Positions 8,902-10,439 of a stretch of DNA of 10,439 bases are shown here, in pieces. A model generated the notes under the pieces. The model was not told where the DNA came from. It saw only the letters and a program-made list of their open reading frames with translations, and made no database searches. The position numbers and the translations under genes are program-made. The stretch comes from Temnopleurus reevesii (lineage: Eukaryota > Echinodermata > Echinoidea > Temnopleuroida > Temnopleuridae), in contig BQKZ01008864.1 in NCBI GenBank assembly GCA_036244855.1, forward strand, positions 1-10,439, in the 5' to 3' direction. The stretch's first letter is position 1, and each line of letters starts with the position of its first letter.

Positions 8902-9969
8902 AAAACAAATACAAAGTCTTTTTATATAGAAATAAACTTCAATGTCTTACCTTTATGCCAAGTCCGAATATGTGCATTTTAGAAAAAAAAAATCATAGAA
9001 GTATCGTTTCATTTCAAAATTGCATGTTGTTGCCGTAACCTAACCACGAAGGATCTAACTCCAATAAAAAAAGCGTGTATGATAGCAATTTGCAGACTCG
9101 ATTCCCCTTCTTTACGGGTATCTTGTAAGAAAACCTTGTAATAATTGCTATGAGTATCTGCCTGAATCACACCAGGGAGATGTTTCGCTAAGATAAGAAA
9201 GACTTTAAGAACGACTTTACGTTCGACTGGTATCCCTTCTTGCGCTGAATGCGCGTAATATTATGAATGATCACGCGCAAGAAGGGATACCAGTCGAATG
9301 TAAAGTCGTGCGTAAAGTCTTTCTTATCTTGGTGAAACACCTCCCTGGGCTGTGTTTCATAAAGCTGTTCGTCTATCTACGCACGACTCTGCGTACGCCT
9401 GGTGATACTTTCTAATTAGGTGGGATTCAGCGACATATCAGCTATCGTCGAGTGTAAAAAGGGTCAATGAACTTAGTTTATCAGCAAAAGTTTATCGATT
9501 AGTTAGCGTCGATAAACCTAGTTCTTTGCCAGAAAAGCAATGTTTCTTTGATAATTTGAGTTTTTCAAGCAAGAAAGATAAATAAATAAAACAATTTTTC
9601 GGGGTGTGCGTCTTACAATCTCTGGGTTTTTTTTCTGCACATCCCAAGTTAAAAAAATATATATAAATGGTTGGTCATTTGAACACACTCTTAACCAAAA
9701 GACCATTGTCTTACACATATTTTGTACGCGATTTCCTGTGTAACTTTGTTCAATTTATATTTGCTGTTAATTGTTCACATCTATTTTTGTTATATTACGT
9801 GCTTTTTAAGCAGAGGTTTCTGCATTTATTCAACAAAAGTACAAAGTCACATAATTATAAATTATACGTACAAACAAGGAGTTGTATTTTTTCTTAGAAT
9901 AGTATAAATACAAATATCATAAATGCAGGGGCCAACTATCGTAAGCTAATAATAGAAGCCAAAAAGAAA
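8902..9969. repeat. long interspersed direct repeat, copy 2 (1068 bp with insertions)
   Basis: Same element and orientation as 5266-6125. It differs by the foldback element at 9172-9348, a 21-bp insertion at 9468-9488, a 22-bp insertion at 9533-9554, a few small length changes and scattered substitutions. The 21-bp insertion contains a second AGTTTATC-type string just before the conserved GTTTATCGA/TCGATAAAC hairpin (9490-9498 and 9509-9517), so it may be a local duplication. Similarity to copy 1 stops after GAAGCC and a short A-rich tail. The left limit coincides with the undetermined base, so the true boundary is unknown. Confidence 0.85.
9172..9348. mobile_element. 177-bp foldback (MITE-like) element nested in repeat copy 2
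   Basis: Arms of 74 bp, at 9172-9245 and 9275-9348, are reverse complements at 68 of 74 positions and are separated by a 29-base loop. The ends read CCAGGGAG and CTCCCTGG. The same place in copy 1 (around 5540-5548) lacks it, a net length difference of about 172 bp. There is no obvious target-site duplication longer than two or three bases. The loop contains a further short inverted repeat, GCGCGT at 9251-9256 with ACGCGC at 9273-9278. RNA from it would fold into a long hairpin. Confidence 0.85.
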
Positions 9970-10132
9970 ACTACATGAACTATAGTAATCTAGCAAATTC
10001 AAAATTGTGTACATTGAAATTAGAGTCATTAAGATAAACGTACAAGACAAAAATGCAAAAATCACTTTAAGGTATAACAAATTGGGAAAAATGGTGAGTG
10101 TGAGCGTATGAGTGCACGTGCAGGTGAGGAAA
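9970..10132 (-). other. possible 3' untranslated part of the minus-strand retrotransposon remnant
   Basis: The stretch lies between the right end of repeat copy 2 and the stop codon of the retrotransposon tail on the minus strand. It is AT-rich and non-coding. By position it would be the element's 3' untranslated region, but no poly(A) or tandem-repeat tail clearly marks its end. Confidence 0.3.
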
Positions 10133-10342
10133 CTACGAAGCGTACCTAGAGAGAAGATATTTCTTCAATAGAGTTTAAAAAGAAAAGCGTGCTGCAGCTT
10201 GTTTGATATGAGCAGGCAATTTGTTCCAAGTATCCGGCCCATGATGTCGTATTGTTTTTTGTACTATAGCTAGAGAGATATGTGACAAAATTTGACCGAA
10301 TTGTGGGATTTGTGAAACAAGCATGAAATTTGACACACATGT
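10133..10342 (-). pseudogene. C-terminal tail of a non-LTR (LINE) retrotransposon reverse-transcriptase protein, broken
   Basis: Reading the minus strand toward lower coordinates, a 70-codon stretch opens after a TAA at 10343-10345 and ends at TAG 10133-10135. It contains T-I-R-H-H-G-P-D-T-W-N-K-L-P (the GP..WN.LP core is at 10214-10240), then K-Q-A-A-A-R-F-S-F, an in-frame TAA at 10175-10177, and T-L-L-K-K-Y-L-L-S. The order R-x-x-G-P-x-x-W-N-x-L-P, about 15 residues, F-K-x-x-L-K-x-Y-L-L is the typical extreme C-terminus of the ORF2 proteins of several LINE clades (CR1, L2, Jockey-like). The internal TAA sits where the family usually has Lys (AAA), a one-base change. No reverse-transcriptase catalytic region is in the window. 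A longer open frame on the same strand reaching the window edge is an out-of-frame shadow. This is a dead fragment, probably 5'-truncated. Confidence 0.6.
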
Positions 10343-10439
10343 TTAGTATACCCATATGATGATTTTTAGAAGTGAGGGCATCTCTGTATCGGCCTGTAAC
10401 AAAAATGGCGGCCATTTTCAAAATGGCTGCCATCATCAA
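10343..10439. repeat. palindromic AAAATGGC-containing sequence at the window edge
   Basis: AAAATGGC at 10402-10409 and GCCATTTT at 10411-10418 form a near-perfect palindrome. A second partial copy of the motif, AAAATGGCTGCCAT, follows at once. The minus-strand retrotransposon frame does not continue credibly past the stop at 10343-10345, so this may belong to another repeat family or to a decayed upstream part of the element. The window ends here, and the structure cannot be completed. Confidence 0.45.

Noticed and set aside
9518..9718. 66-codon minus-strand frame in repeat copy 2
   Set aside because: It spans the 22-bp insertion that is specific to this copy and is not preserved in copy 1.
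9667..9897. 76-codon frame in repeat copy 2
   Set aside because: The same frame in copy 1 is closed early by TAG, and the differences between copies show no sign of protein constraint.
10146..10439. 97-codon minus-strand frame reaching the window edge
   Set aside because: Its residues match nothing. The neighbouring frame carries the LINE C-terminal signature.

Overview
The window looks like animal nuclear DNA. It is AT-rich, has long non-coding stretches, carries simple-sequence arrays, foldback elements and a retrotransposon remnant, and holds one metazoan-type seven-transmembrane receptor. A marine deuterostome, most likely a sea urchin or another echinoderm, fits best: the receptor resembles the large intronless rhodopsin-class families expanded in sea urchins. 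This species guess is an inference and was not tested.

Layout. Positions 1-3513 show no gene, only small inverted repeats and simple sequence. Positions 3514-4653 hold one single-exon rhodopsin-class (class A) peptide-receptor-like GPCR of 379 codon positions, broken by a single in-frame TGA at 3868-3870. That TGA sits exactly 25 residues before the Arg of the E-R-F (DRY-type) motif, where nearly all class A receptors have the TM3 disulfide cysteine (Cys3.25). The partner cysteine in extracellular loop 2 is still present and there is no other stop or frameshift. Positions 4654-5265 are the probable 3' flank.

From 5266 onward the window is repeat-rich. An AT-rich element of about 0.86 kb occurs twice in the same orientation (5266-6125 and 8902-9969). 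The second copy carries a 177-bp foldback element with 74-bp arms. The two copies flank about 2.8 kb that contains a small inverted-repeat element (6648-6823), a weak exon candidate (6280-6380), a 1.2-1.3 kb imperfect GAT/ATG trinucleotide array (7093-8386), a degenerate SINE-like stretch (8758-8850), an AG run and a single undetermined base (8901) lying exactly at the start of the second copy. The right end holds the 3' tail of a non-LTR retrotransposon on the minus strand, with the GP..WN.LP signature and a broken frame, then palindromic sequence cut by the window edge.

There is no operon-like cooperation between genes; the receptor is the only convincing host gene. The long Met-, Ile- and His-rich open frames over the trinucleotide array are composition artefacts. 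The most interesting observation is the TGA at the Cys3.25 position. Nonsense mutation, polymorphism or sequencing error is most likely. Recoding as selenocysteine is a testable but unsupported alternative, because I saw no convincing SECIS element in the 3' flank.
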